From: Caprimulgus europaeus
Taxonomy: Eukaryota; Chordata; Aves; Caprimulgiformes; Caprimulgidae
NCBI GenBank assembly: GCA_907165065.1
Contig: OU015524.1
Location: 30,876,795 to 30,940,794 of the forward strand
Direction of reading: 5' to 3'
Length of the DNA stretch: 64,000 nt
This document shows, piece after piece, positions 38,351 through 50,300 of this stretch. A program made the translations under genes and the position numbers. Positions within the stretch are counted from its first letter, which is position 1. Each line of letters opens with the position of its first letter. Below the pieces are notes generated by a model. That model worked only from the letters and a program-made list of their open reading frames with translations. It had not been told where the DNA came from and did not search any database.

Positions 38351-38845
38351 CATAGAATCACAGAATGGTTTGCGTTGGGAGGGACCTTTCAAGGTCATCT
38401 AGTCCAACCCCCCTGCACTGAGCAGGGGCTTCTTCAGCTACATCAGGTTGCTCACAGTCCCATCCATCCTGATCTTGACTGTTTCCAGGGACGGGGCTTC
38501 TACCACCTCTCTGGGCAACCTGCTCCAGTGTTTCACCACCCTGATCATAAAAAATTTCTTCCTTACACCTACTCTAAATCTGCCGTCTTTTAGTTGCAAA
38601 CCATTACCCTTGTCCAATCACTACAGGTCCTGCCAAAAAGTTTGTCCCCATCTTTCTTATGGGCCCTCTTTAAGTAATGAAAGGGCTCAATAAGGTCTCC
38701 CTGGAGCCTTCTCTTTTCCAGGCTGAACAACCCCAACCCTCTCAACCTGTCCTCACAGGAGAGGTGCTCCAGCCCTTGGACCATTTTTGTGGCCCTCCTC
38801 TGGGCCCGCTCCAACAGGTCCATGTCTTTCTTGTGCTGAGAACTT
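38351..38845 (-). mobile_element. CR1 LINE, 5'-truncated 3' fragment
   Basis: About 495 bp matching the reverse complement of a CR1 3' end. It starts with the CATAGAATCACAGAATGG terminal motif and continues through GGGACCTTTCAAGGTCATCT and AGTCCAACCCCCCTGC. Read on the minus strand it encodes the conserved CR1 ORF2 tail LLERAQRRATKMVQGLEHLS, followed by [20 protein letters not shown]. Homology stops near 38,845, so it is a typical 5'-truncated insertion. Non-functional. Confidence 0.92.
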
Positions 38846-41800
38846 TCTTGTACTTTCTGGATATCTTGAGAGCATCTATTGATCAAACAACCCAGAATGC
38901 TGAGAACTGGGGTGACGGCTCATCCAGCTGCCTTCGCCTCACCTGGATGGCAGCAGTGGTTGGGGAAAAACAGAGGTTTGTTGACTGCACTGGGTGGCAG
39001 ACGCAGCCTCCATCAGAAACATCATTGAGGGAATAGCTGTGCTTTTTCCTTACGAGTTTGGAAAGCCTTGCCCTGTCCTTTGTGCCTGATCCTTGAAGCT
39101 GTCATGGCTGGACTGCACAGTGCCCGTGAGCCACTGGGATGGCACTCCTTCCCCTAGGACAGGGCATTCCTCCCACTGCTTTTGTTCCGCTGTGTCAAGG
39201 CTGAAGGCGATGCATTTCCGTAACTCCGGTGTGGCTTAGCAAGGCAGCTTAACATGAACCCTCAGGACCACTCGAGAAGCCATTCAGGTTTGCAGTTAGC
39301 AGATACAGAGCTCTATTGTGGAGATTGCTCAGCATCCCTACTGGAGGCTAGATGTTGTAAAGCTGATTCAGGTGACCTAAAGCTGAGTCTTTAACTGTAT
39401 TGTGACCATTCACTAAAATGAAACGAGATGGGAGAGTCCAAAAAAGTAAATAGGTGCACTCACATAAAACTGAGAGAGGCTGGAGGAAGATGTGAGATCT
39501 AATCATAGGCTCTAAGCTAGGATTAACAGTAGAAAGCCAGTGGGACTTCCAATCTTTTCTTCTTATTATTTTTTAATAAAAGATAAACAACTGCTTCCAT
39601 TTTATGAGGATTCCTGATGGAACATTGCCCATAAACCTGCAATATTTTCTGGACTCCTATGAGGAACATATAGCTCTAGGTCTTCGTCTCACCAGCATAT
39701 CATTGTGAAAGATGAGAAAGCTGCCAGGGCAGACGCAGCAGGAGATCCCCTTTCTAAACCATGTTCTTGAAGTACAAGAATATGTGGCTCTTAACACTGA
39801 TTATGAGCAAGATCTTGCTCTTTCTGTGTTTCATTTTCTAAAACACCTTAATAGGAGGGAAAGCATAAAACCTGTATTTGCTCCAAGATAACAGAAATCC
39901 CATAGTCATCATCTATAGTACAGCCCTATTTTCCAGGGAGTGGAAACAATAACATAACATTTACAAGAGGTAGCATAATGTCCAGGAAATTGCAGAATAT
40001 ATTCCAATGTCTTCAGATTCTGCAAAAGTTCCTTTTTCTTTCCTTTGCCAAGCTGTAGGAGAAAAAGAAGGTCTTTAAGAGTCTCCTGCACTTCCACACA
40101 TGGGCCAGAAGCCTTCGTCCGTGAGAACTGCCACACAGTTATTACCTTCACAGCGCTTACAGCTGCCCTGTGTCAGTTGCAAGCCATTTGCATTGCGTGC
40201 TGCACGTCTGCGGACGCGGTAACAAACCTTGGTCTCGCATGCAGACTCTCTTTGGTTTGATGAATACAACGAAGAAAGTAGTTGCAAATGTGCAGTGCCT
40301 AGAATTTAGTCATTTTCATTGGAAAAACACATTAAAAATATGCTTATTCACCAACCAGACTATGCCATAGTTATAGGTTGGTTTCCATTTGCCTGAAGCT
40401 GAGCCCACAAAATACAGAGAGAAGGAGGAGTATAATGGAATTAATAAACTTGACAAATGCATCCAAGCAACTGTTTAATTCCCCTCATGTGGAGATCTAG
40501 GAAGACAGTGGTCAAGGAAGAACTTGGTAATTCTTTGTTTTGATGGGAAGAGATGGCTAGAGGAAAAATATGCTTTTCCAGGTCTGAAGACAGTTCATTT
40601 TGGTGGCTTTTTACATGGGAGGTTTTAATCCTAGCGCATTTTTTCTTTATTAGCAAACAAAAATAACAGAACAATAGCTAACTCCTATTAAAAAATTACC
40701 GAGGGAGGCAAATAAGTGCTTATAATAGAGTTATTACTGCATCCTGAATTAGGGAATAGTGCCAAATACCTCTGTGGTGAAAAACAAATCAGTGTAATGA
40801 TGCTTTCCCATTACCTTTTTTTAGGGGTATGAAATGTCACAGAATATTCTGCACACTTCCTATTGGGGACTGAGGCATACGGGACTGCTTCACAACAGAA
40901 GGCAAAAGGATTTTGTTAAAAATCAGTGCAGACAGACAGACAGCTGCTGGAACTGAAGGTTAAAATATGTTTTAATTTTCTAATGACAGCAAATGAAGAA
41001 GCAGTTATTGTCTATGAAATTTCAAATATAGTATAGAATCTGACTAGACTAAACATAGTATATCTACTTCCCTTTTTCACCCAAATAGACTTGGTTTCAC
41101 CTAAACTGAAACTGCTCTGGAAATTCAAACCATGTCATTTAGCTTGGTGCTCTAAGGTCCTACACGTTTAAAGTTACTTTTGTCCACATACTGACACTGG
41201 AGGAGCCCCACCTCTGTTGAAGTTGGTAGGCTTTTCACAGCTTGCTTTCAGCCGGTCACATCCTGAGCATCTTATTCACTTTTTCCTCTATCTGTACTCA
41301 GGCACGCTTTCAGAAGAGTTTATCCACATAAGGGCTGACTAAACACTGAGCAAACAGTTGAGAATTTGGCTGTCTTTTATAAATAATGATTCAAAGGTTT
41401 GATTTAGCTACAGATGAGCCTGAGCCACAAAAATTGCATCTGGCTCCTAACTGTGTCAACTCCCATGGCAGAGATTTTTTTTTCCCCAGCCAAAGCTTGG
41501 CCTGAAAGTTCACGCAGAAAGACAAACTGTGAATCAGAAGCCTGTATCAGTGCTCCGGGTGAAGTGCGTACCAAGATAGCCCACAGCCACATGCCAGCTT
41601 GCCATTGACCTTTTATCTGCATAAATAGTCGTGACCTTTGGGCTGCTCAAATTAGTGCTAGCTGCTCGAGCAGTCAAGGATCACAACCCTGTTCTGCTCA
41701 GGCCACATCTCTTTGCCTCTAAGCGCCGGCGCCGTCTCCTTCGCTGGGCGATGGAGGTAGGCAGGGGCATGGGGCAGCTTTCTTCCCACTGGGGACATCT

Positions 41801-44800
41801 TCTGCCTGGGAGGAAATCCACCACAGGCTGGGTAAGACCGTGCTAAAGCCTCACTACATGGGCTGAGCAACACAGAGAAGATCGAGTGAAGGAGCTGACA
41901 ACCCGTCTTCAGATCGATCGTTCTATAGCGCACAATAAACCTTCACCTTTGCTCTTGCTTTAATGTATCGTCTCCTCTCACTAGCTTTCATTAAGTTTGA
42001 AACAAGTCCTGAAAGAGTTTTAAAATAAATACATCGTTACCAAAATAGTTATTCTTTTGCTGGGCCTCAAAGTGAGTTGTTTTGCTTAAAAACTGTAGTA
42101 GATCACTAAACCACGGATCTCTCTTAAAAATATAATCTACTTTTTATTCAGTGGACTGTATGCTGTACAGGCTTTAAAGCCCATTATTGTCTCAGTAGAC
42201 CAGAGCTAGCGTGCTGTCTCATGTAAATAAACATTTAGTCCTATTTCAAAATGCATCATTTGTGTCCCTGAAACCATAGCACTTTTAGTTATTTTTTGAA
42301 ATAGGTATTTGCACAGTTTTATAAGTACATTATTTCCAAATGTTTAGAAGAGATCCTTTGGGTGCTTAAATGACAATATTGACTAGGTAGGCCTGGGGGA
42401 AAAAAAAAAAAAAAAAGGTGAGATACTTTTAGGGATATAAAGCAGGGAAAAAATACAAACATTTTCAAGGTTCCCCAAGATGATGACTGCACAGACACAT
42501 TCAAAGGGTGGTTACTACCCCTGAAATTTGCTCCAAAGCTCTTTTTTCTGATTTGCTTTAACTAGAGCTTTTTTCTCTTTGTCTGTTTCAATCATGGGAT
42601 AGCAGATACCAAGTGTATTTTTCAACCTGACATACATTGTCTGCATAATGCTTTAAAAATTCAGGTGACTCCTGTTATATATTCTGGAGACATTTTTAAT
42701 TGCACCAAGGAAAACTGTCAGGCAAGTAGTGATATAGCTAGTCACTAATCCCTGTGTTTTTAAAACTAAATTTGAGGGAGCCATCCCGCAAGTAGGAGTG
42801 GGAGCTGCATGCTGAAGCACATGCCTGCTGCCTTGGGCACACATCTTGGAAGGGAACTAATTATTCTGCTGCATCAGGTCCTTCAGCTCCACACCAATGT
42901 CTAGCCACAGCGGTCGGGGTGAGCTGAATTTCACACCATGTTTCACAAACATCTTCTCACTGGAAGGACTGCAACGCTGCCCATGTGGTCCTTGGTCAGC
43001 CACCCAAAAAGCTGATGTCCTGCCTCTCTCCCAGCAGGATGGTTTGGACAAGGCCCACGAGCTCTGAAAACGAACTGCAAGACCAGCAGACTTGTCTTTA
43101 TGCTGTGTGATTGGAGTGGGTGCAAGAGAGGATAGGGGCTGCTTGCTCCTCTTGCTGTGCGCAGTTGCACAGAAACAAGACCCTATGACTCTCAGAGTCC
43201 ATTAGCCAAATTAGAGCATATTCCTCTTCAGTTATACCTGAGAAAGGGCATTTATGTTTCAAGTGAAGCAAATGAAGGGAGGGCTGGTCTGCAGCCTTCT
43301 CCTCTGCAGCCACTGAGCCTCTTACACACAAGCTGCATTACAGCTGCAGAAAGGAAAAAATGTGGGCTACCCTTGCTGAAACATTGGCAGCACATCACTG
43401 TTTACAACTGGAATTCTTGCTGCCTGCTTTTACCAATGACAGCTTAGGACAGGAATAGGAAACTTCACATGATGATGAGGTCAACTTTTTTTCACTTGTC
43501 CAGTGCCCCTAGACGAGCACAAAGCTGCTGAAGTTAAAATTTATGATTGCTTTCAAAAAATTGAGCTTGAGCCACAATTTTTAGCTGGCTCTTTTGTGAT
43601 ATCTTTTATAGCACTTCCAACAGCACAATCATTTGAAACTTTTTAAAGCAATTTGGTTTGCTTTCATTTGTTCCTCATTTCAGCTCTCCTGCCTTGATTA
43701 TCTGTGGCCGAACCAGAAGCAATTTTAACTTGACCCATTCTCGAGTAAATGAGGAAGCATGCATGTGTTTGCAAAGCGTGTTTATCTTGTGCCTTTCATC
43801 TATGATTAATATTAAATCTATGGAGCTACATAAATGAGTAATTCACTTACAAAACTCTCAAACCCATAGTAATTTATTCCCCTTGGAGTTTACAGCTCTG
43901 AGGTATCCCTTCTAGTGGTTTAGTTTCCTTTTGTGTACCTGGAGATAAAACCAGTCAGCTAGACAACTTTCACGTGTGGAAGAGGGAGGGCTGCTCAGCT
44001 GTTGTTCTCCTCTGCCCCCATCCCACTACACACAACGTACATAAATGTGCATAGAGCGGGAATAAAATAACCACTTTGCACGTCACTTCTGCTGTGGTGG
44101 TTTGTGCATGTGAAGTAGACTTCTGCTCGGCCTTCTGGTTTAGATAACAGCCCTGTAAAATAATTTCTACCAAGAGACTAGGGATCTGTTTCTGTTCTCA
44201 TGCAAATGAAATTAGTGTAATTATATAAGCAGAGAATCAGGGGCAAATGAGAGGAAACTCTTGTTTGCTCTTTTGTGCATTTATGGAGTTGGGCTCCTTA
44301 AACATGAATAAGGTGATGCTCTCATAAGAGATGAAAAGCATCTCACCAGGCACCTGGCCTCGGGAGGACTAGCCACAGCACAGAAGACTTGCAAGTTATG
44401 CAATGCCTATAGATATTGGAGTCAAAGGGTGTCAAAGGGTCCTTGGAACAAAATAAACGCCCCAAACTGAGAAGCCCCTTAGAGCTAAGCAAAAGGAAAC
44501 ACTAAGTGCAAGAGGTCTAGATGAAATCCCATCCCCTTGTTCAGGTGCCTATATCAAAGCTGTAGGGAAGGGATTCCTTGTAGCTAGGGATCCTTTCCTA
44601 AAAATAATTGTGTAGGACCTCTCTTTGGAAGCAATGAGGGGAGTGCTTTCCCTCAAAACCCACCCCAGCACCTTTTCAGGCTGTGTGCTCTGCTGGCACT
44701 GGGCTAAAGCTCTTTATCCGTGGGAATTCTCCTCCCTCCACCATTAGCTGCATATGCAAAACCCTGCATAAGCCATTGTAGTCTCTGGGATCTGGGGGTG

Positions 44801-46389
44801 GAGAGAGGAATGGAAGAAATCTTGTAGCAGAATATATTTAGCTTCCATCTCTTCCAGGATGCTCCTTCACACCTCTCGTTTAAGTGCATCCAGCCCTGTA
44901 CCGAGCCATGGAAAAGCAGCAGAACCAGAAGAGCTTTCTGCCTTGAGGAAGGAGTCTGGATTTATACTTCAGTAGAGCAACCTCAGTACTGAAAACATAA
45001 AAGGGACCCCCAAAGTTATTTGACAAAAGACATTCTAAACACAGTCTGCAGGAGAGAAGCCAAGTTAGTTCCTAGTACTATTCAGCTATACTGAAAGTAA
45101 ACTTTTATGGCTGTGCAGAAATCAAAAATGGGATCAAGATTATTGGCTAAAAGGGCAGAAACCACATTTACTAAGCTGCCTTTTGTTTGTGATGTTTGGT
45201 CTTTACTGATTTTCACTTAACAAGGCTGCAGAACTTATTACTTCTCCTTAAGGAGTGCTACTGTACACAGGGAGTAACCAGCTCGTGGTTATGTGCTGTG
45301 ACCAAAATGCTGACATTTTGAAATGGACGTTATTCATTGCAACCGCTTTGACTGAGGCCATTTCATATGGAAACAATTAAAAGGCAGAAAGCATATCATA
45401 ACAAAGGAATGAGAAGAAAGATCAGGAAATACAAGCAGATTGGATCATTCTCTAAAAATGGATACAGTATTTACTGTAATCTAAGATTTGAATGACCACA
45501 GGAGAGCAGGCATGACTCTCAATTGTAGATTTTCTTATGGAGTCTAAGGGGAAACAGTTCAGATTAATGATGAATGTAAAATTTAGGTCCAAGATAGAAT
45601 AAAATGTAACTTATTTCACATGTGTGCAGAATGGAGGGAGTCTGAAAATAATGTGTTTAAAAAGTGGTCACAACGGGAAATTACAGAGAAAGAAGAAGCA
45701 AACAGGAAATCAAACCAATATAGTCCTTGTGCATTTCCTTAAAAGCAAGGAGAAAATGTAAATGTACTTTGAAGAGCACTCAGAGATTTGCACATCTTCC
45801 TGAGACCAATCTAAATGCAACTGGAAACAAAAGGCAGCTAAAGAACAAAATCCATTTCTAAGAGGTGTGTACTCTTACAGGCAGGAAATACCCAGCGGGA
45901 GCGTTTTTTCCTGCACTACTGTCAGAGAATGAGCAAGGTAATTACTGGAAAGCATATATCGTAATAGAGAACTCTGAAACACCATTTAATACTTCTGTCT
46001 GGTTGAGTAATTAAATGAACAGAATATCAGCGCTAAGTGGTATGAGATAGACAAGATGCTGTCAGTCATACACAGCTGGGAGCCAGGATTTCCGTGTCCC
46101 TCAGTTCCTAAAATAGTCATCTGGATTTGCAGGAAAGTTTGAAAACCACTTTCAGGAGCTACCAGCACTAGGTCTCCTAGAGCCATAACTGCTGTGCCTC
46201 AGTGCTGTATGCACACTCACACACAGAATTTCATTTTGACCCCAAACTTGACTGAATTTAACTTAAACTTGCACTGTTAGACAGTAGCAAACTGCCATCT
46301 GACTCCTCCTTCTTGACCACTGTCTAGAAGACTAATTTGTATTGCTGCTGAAATCAGTTTGAGTTTTATGAATGACCTCACTGGAGCCA
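38846..46389. other. Intergenic DNA between two CR1 copies
   Basis: Gene-poor DNA. Small features are a (CAGA)n run at 40929-40942, a 17-A tract at 42400-42416, an octamer plus TATA-like pair at 44200-44228 and a perfect 10-bp tandem duplication at 44421-44440. Open frames are short and unrecognised. Confidence 0.55.
42400..42416 (+). repeat. Poly(A) tract, 17 nt
   Basis: Uninterrupted A17 preceded by GGGGG. It is a simple homopolymer, and no retroposed body was recognised upstream. Confidence 0.95.
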
Positions 46390-47388
46390 GGATTTGGCTT
46401 AATGGAGGCCTGTAACTAGCAGTGTTCCCCAGGAGTCAGTACTGGGTCTGGTCTTGTTAAACATCTTCATCAGTGACCTGGATGTAGGGATAGAGGCAGT
46501 CCTCAGCAAGTCTGCTGATGATATGAAGCTGGGAGGAGTGGCTGACACACCAGAAGGCTGTGCTGCCATTCAACGAGACCTGGACAGGCTGGAGAGCTGT
46601 GCAGAAAGGAACCTGATGAGGTTCAACAAGAGCAAGTGCAGAGACCTACACCTGGGGAAGAATAACCACATGCGCCAGCACAGGTGAGGGGCTGACCTGC
46701 TGGAGAGGAGCTCTGTGGAGAAGGACCTGGGTGTCCTGGTGGACAGCAGGCTGGCCATGAGCCAGCAGTGTGCCCTTGTGGCCAGGAAGGCCAACAGTAT
46801 CCTGGGGTACATTGAAAAGAGGTTGGCCAGCAGGTCGAGGGAGGTTCTCCTCCCCCTCTACTCTGCCCTGGTGAGGCCATGTATGGAATATTGTGTCCAG
46901 TTCTGGGCTCCTCAGTTCAAGAGGGACAGGGATCTTCTGGAAAGAGTCCAGCGGAGGCCACAGAGATAATGAGGGGCCTGGAGCATCTCCTGTATGAGGA
47001 AAGGCTGGGAGAGCTGGGACTCTTCAGCCTGGAGAAGAGAAGACTGAGAAGGGATCTTATCAATGTCTATAAATACCTGAAGTTCAGGGGCCAAATGGAT
47101 GGGGCCGGGCTCTTTTCAGCAGTACCCTGTGACAGGACAAGGGGCAATGGGCACAAGCTGGAACACAGGAGGTTCTGCTTAAACATGAGGAAAAACTTCT
47201 TTACTGTGAGGGTGACAGAGCACTGGAACAGGCTGCCCAGAGAGGCTGTGGAGTCTCCATCTCTGGAGATGTTCAAAAACCGCCTGGACGCTTTCCTGTG
47301 CAACCTGTTATAGGGAACCTGCTTTGGCAGAGGGGTTGGACTAGATGATCTCCTGAGGTCTCTTACAGCCCCTATGCTTCTGTGATGT
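46390..47388 (+). mobile_element. CR1 LINE, ~1 kb, C-terminal ORF2 and 3' end, degenerate
   Basis: Carries the C-terminal part of CR1 ORF2 (reverse transcriptase tail). Recognisable stretches are [20 protein letters not shown] (the RT region with the YADD-like box altered to SADD), [40 protein letters not shown] and [20 protein letters not shown]. An in-frame TGA at 46685-46687 and a frameshift near 46,960 interrupt the frame. It ends with the CR1 3' motif GTTGGACTAGATGATCTCCT and a TTCTGTGAT tail near 47,385. It is 5'-truncated and cannot retrotranspose by itself. Confidence 0.93.
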
Positions 47389-50300
47389 AAGCAGCTAATG
47401 GTTCTTCTGACAATAGCTCAGAACTGGCACAAGTCAGAGCAGAAATATTTAATGCCTTGTGACAGGGTGAACATCCCATTCATGCTATCAGCTTACCTGG
47501 CAAAGGGGATATCAGGTGTTGATGCCTTCATTCCTGTTCAAAGGCCCTGCTTCCCCCCTTAAATAACAGTCATGCCTGAGTGAAAGACACCTCACTTCTT
47601 CAGGAAGCTGAGAACTGTGCAAATGCCTACTAAAACTGGCTAACATACCTTGAGCAGAGGGTGCTCGTGAACCTCTAAAAGGTGTTCTCTAGTGCCTGCA
47701 CTGTCATCCTCCATCATCCTGCCCTCCCTCTGCTCCCCCCACACCTCCACAACCCTCACACATGATATTCTGCAGCCACACTTGTCTGAAGCTGGCAAAG
47801 CTTCAGAAAGCTGTGCTGCCAGGGTGGGTGCTATTTGCCAACAGCTCTCTCCCTCCAGCTGCCTCTCCCTTTCTGGAGCATCATTTGAAGGCAGCAAAGC
47901 ACATCTCCTGCACCTCCCACCGCTCATCCCCAGGCCACTGGTTTTAATCACTCAGGGCAACTGCTAAGGTTGCCAGCTAGAAACCCATGCGATTTCCAGT
48001 CCTTTCCCAACTTTGGGAAATGTTTTTGCCTAAGCAGTAGAGAAGCAGAGCATGGCAGGAGGCGAGCAGCTGGGAGAAGGGGTAGCCCCACGCGGATGTG
48101 AGCTTCATCCATCTACCAGCTGGCCACAGAAAGCAGCGGTCACAGAACGAGTAATCCTGGGTGGCACCGGCATTTCAGAAAGAGATACATATTTGACATA
48201 GTTTCTTCAGAAGATCCCTTTAAATAGTAAAACTTTCACACATTTGTATTCCAAGCTCTTCCAATTTTATTTTTAAAGGGAATGTAGGTGTTCACGAACA
48301 GTGGGTGTGAGACTGACAGCACTAGACCAGAGCTCTCCATTTGCAGAATAACTGCTGCATTGACTACAAAACTGCAAACTCCTGTAATCAAAATACCAAG
48401 GATTGAGAGGGTCTTCCCACCCCTGTGCTTATTTTGACTTTGTCCTCGCAGCTGAAGCTGCCCCAAAGGGAAGCAGCAGCTAAAATGGCCCACGCACATG
48501 CATGCGCACGTGTTGTGTTCACTTACTAGAACGGACACAAGATTATCAACCCTTCCAGACAGTAATTACTTTTAAGCTTTAGCAATGCGCCTGGATTTTG
48601 CACTCCATTGCCATGGAAGTAGCTTTTTGCATGACGTCACAAGTTCTCTGATGCATGTTTGGGTCTATTTTTTCTTTATTTGCTGACTTTTTGTTCTTAA
48701 ACAAACAAAAAAACCCAACCAACTTAGACTCAGATACTTGTACTCAACTTTGGCAATATCAAATGTTCTTACCAGGTTTCCAATGACTGGGGAGACACCC
48801 AAAAGTACACATGCTGGTCTCTTAAAGAAAACACCCCAAAGTGCACTAGTTTCCATAGCTGGAGTAGCTTATGCCTCTAAGCATCATTTAATAGGTGATC
48901 CTGCAAACGAGAATGATCACACTGGGCTTCCAACCCTTTCTCCCACTCCAGCCCACTTAGAAACACCACGTGAAAAAAAAACTCCATGACAGAATCTCTC
49001 TGAACATTTAAAAAGCCTCATTTTATTCCTTACCTTTTCCTTGAGACATCTATTCTACACATGATAAAGTCAGGAGTGGTGCCATAGAGTGTAGAAACTT
49101 TCCCTTTCTTGAGGCATGCCAGCCATATCACTAAATAAAGTGAGTTCCTACATTTTTCTCCAAGACTGTAGGCATGCAATTTCCTTCCAGCAATTTCTCT
49201 GAATCTTCCAGTCCTCATACGTTAATGTGCTTTGGCTTTTGGTTCAAATAATTAGGAATAATTCTTCTTTAGCTTATATTTTATTTCTTTGCTTCTTTTG
49301 AATAATTTGGGTCAAATTATAATTTTCTCTCACTTGCTCTAGTCTTGTGCAGACAAGAGCAAAATTCTTCTCATTTTTGTCATTTTTTTTTCTCCCACAG
49401 CTAATTGGAGTGGTTTTGTTAATGTGCTATGCTGTATGCTCAGCCCTCTGCTAACTGTCTTGAGTTGTTTTTTCCATGCACATTCAATAGGCAAAATCAG
49501 AGGTAGATCAAAGCATTGTGCCAGTTCTGAATGCTAGAGAAAATGTAGGCAGGAGCTGCCTGACACAGAGTCCCTCTGAAGGTGGCATCTGCCTGCCAGA
49601 TTACAGGGTGCTGTGGTCAGGCAGCAACAACTGGAAGAGACTGGTGCCTTGGATCTGCCTTTTCGCATTCCACCTGGGAAATCTGATTTCCAAAGTTTGT
49701 CTTCTTTCATAGTGCTAGAAATTTCTTTTATGCAGACAGAAGTTCTGCTATAAAAGGAATATAAATGCTGTTACACAAACAGATCAGGCCCTGAGGCTCT
49801 GAACTAACTATGAGCCCAAAGACTAGATTCAGGATTATCCAAGGTCTGTCCCTGCAGAGAAACCGTACGCAAAACAGCAGCACCGCCTCTTGCTGCGAGG
49901 TCATCTAAGGCTGCTTGTGCATCCTCCTGATTTTATGGTGAGATCTTTTGTGATGAGTCGCAGCCCTGCCTTCCTTCTGTTCATTTTTTAAAAGTCCTTT
50001 TGCAGTAGTCAGTTCTCTGAAGCACCCTTTTCTTTCCTTTGAATTGACCAAGAATCTGGGTTAAGTGACTGACTGATATGACAACAAAGGAGTGATTGTC
50101 ATCAGGTCCAAAGGATTTGATATGCTGTTGGTTATAAGATGTACTCGGACAGCCCAAGTTCTCTGCCAGATTAATAATTGATGTCATTGGACTTGACTGG
50201 CTGTAACCGAAAGAGCTGGGGCCATTTTTGGGAAAATGGCCATCTCCCTTTCAGGGGGAAGTTAGGGCTCATAGGAGCTGACAGCCTGACAGCCTGATCT

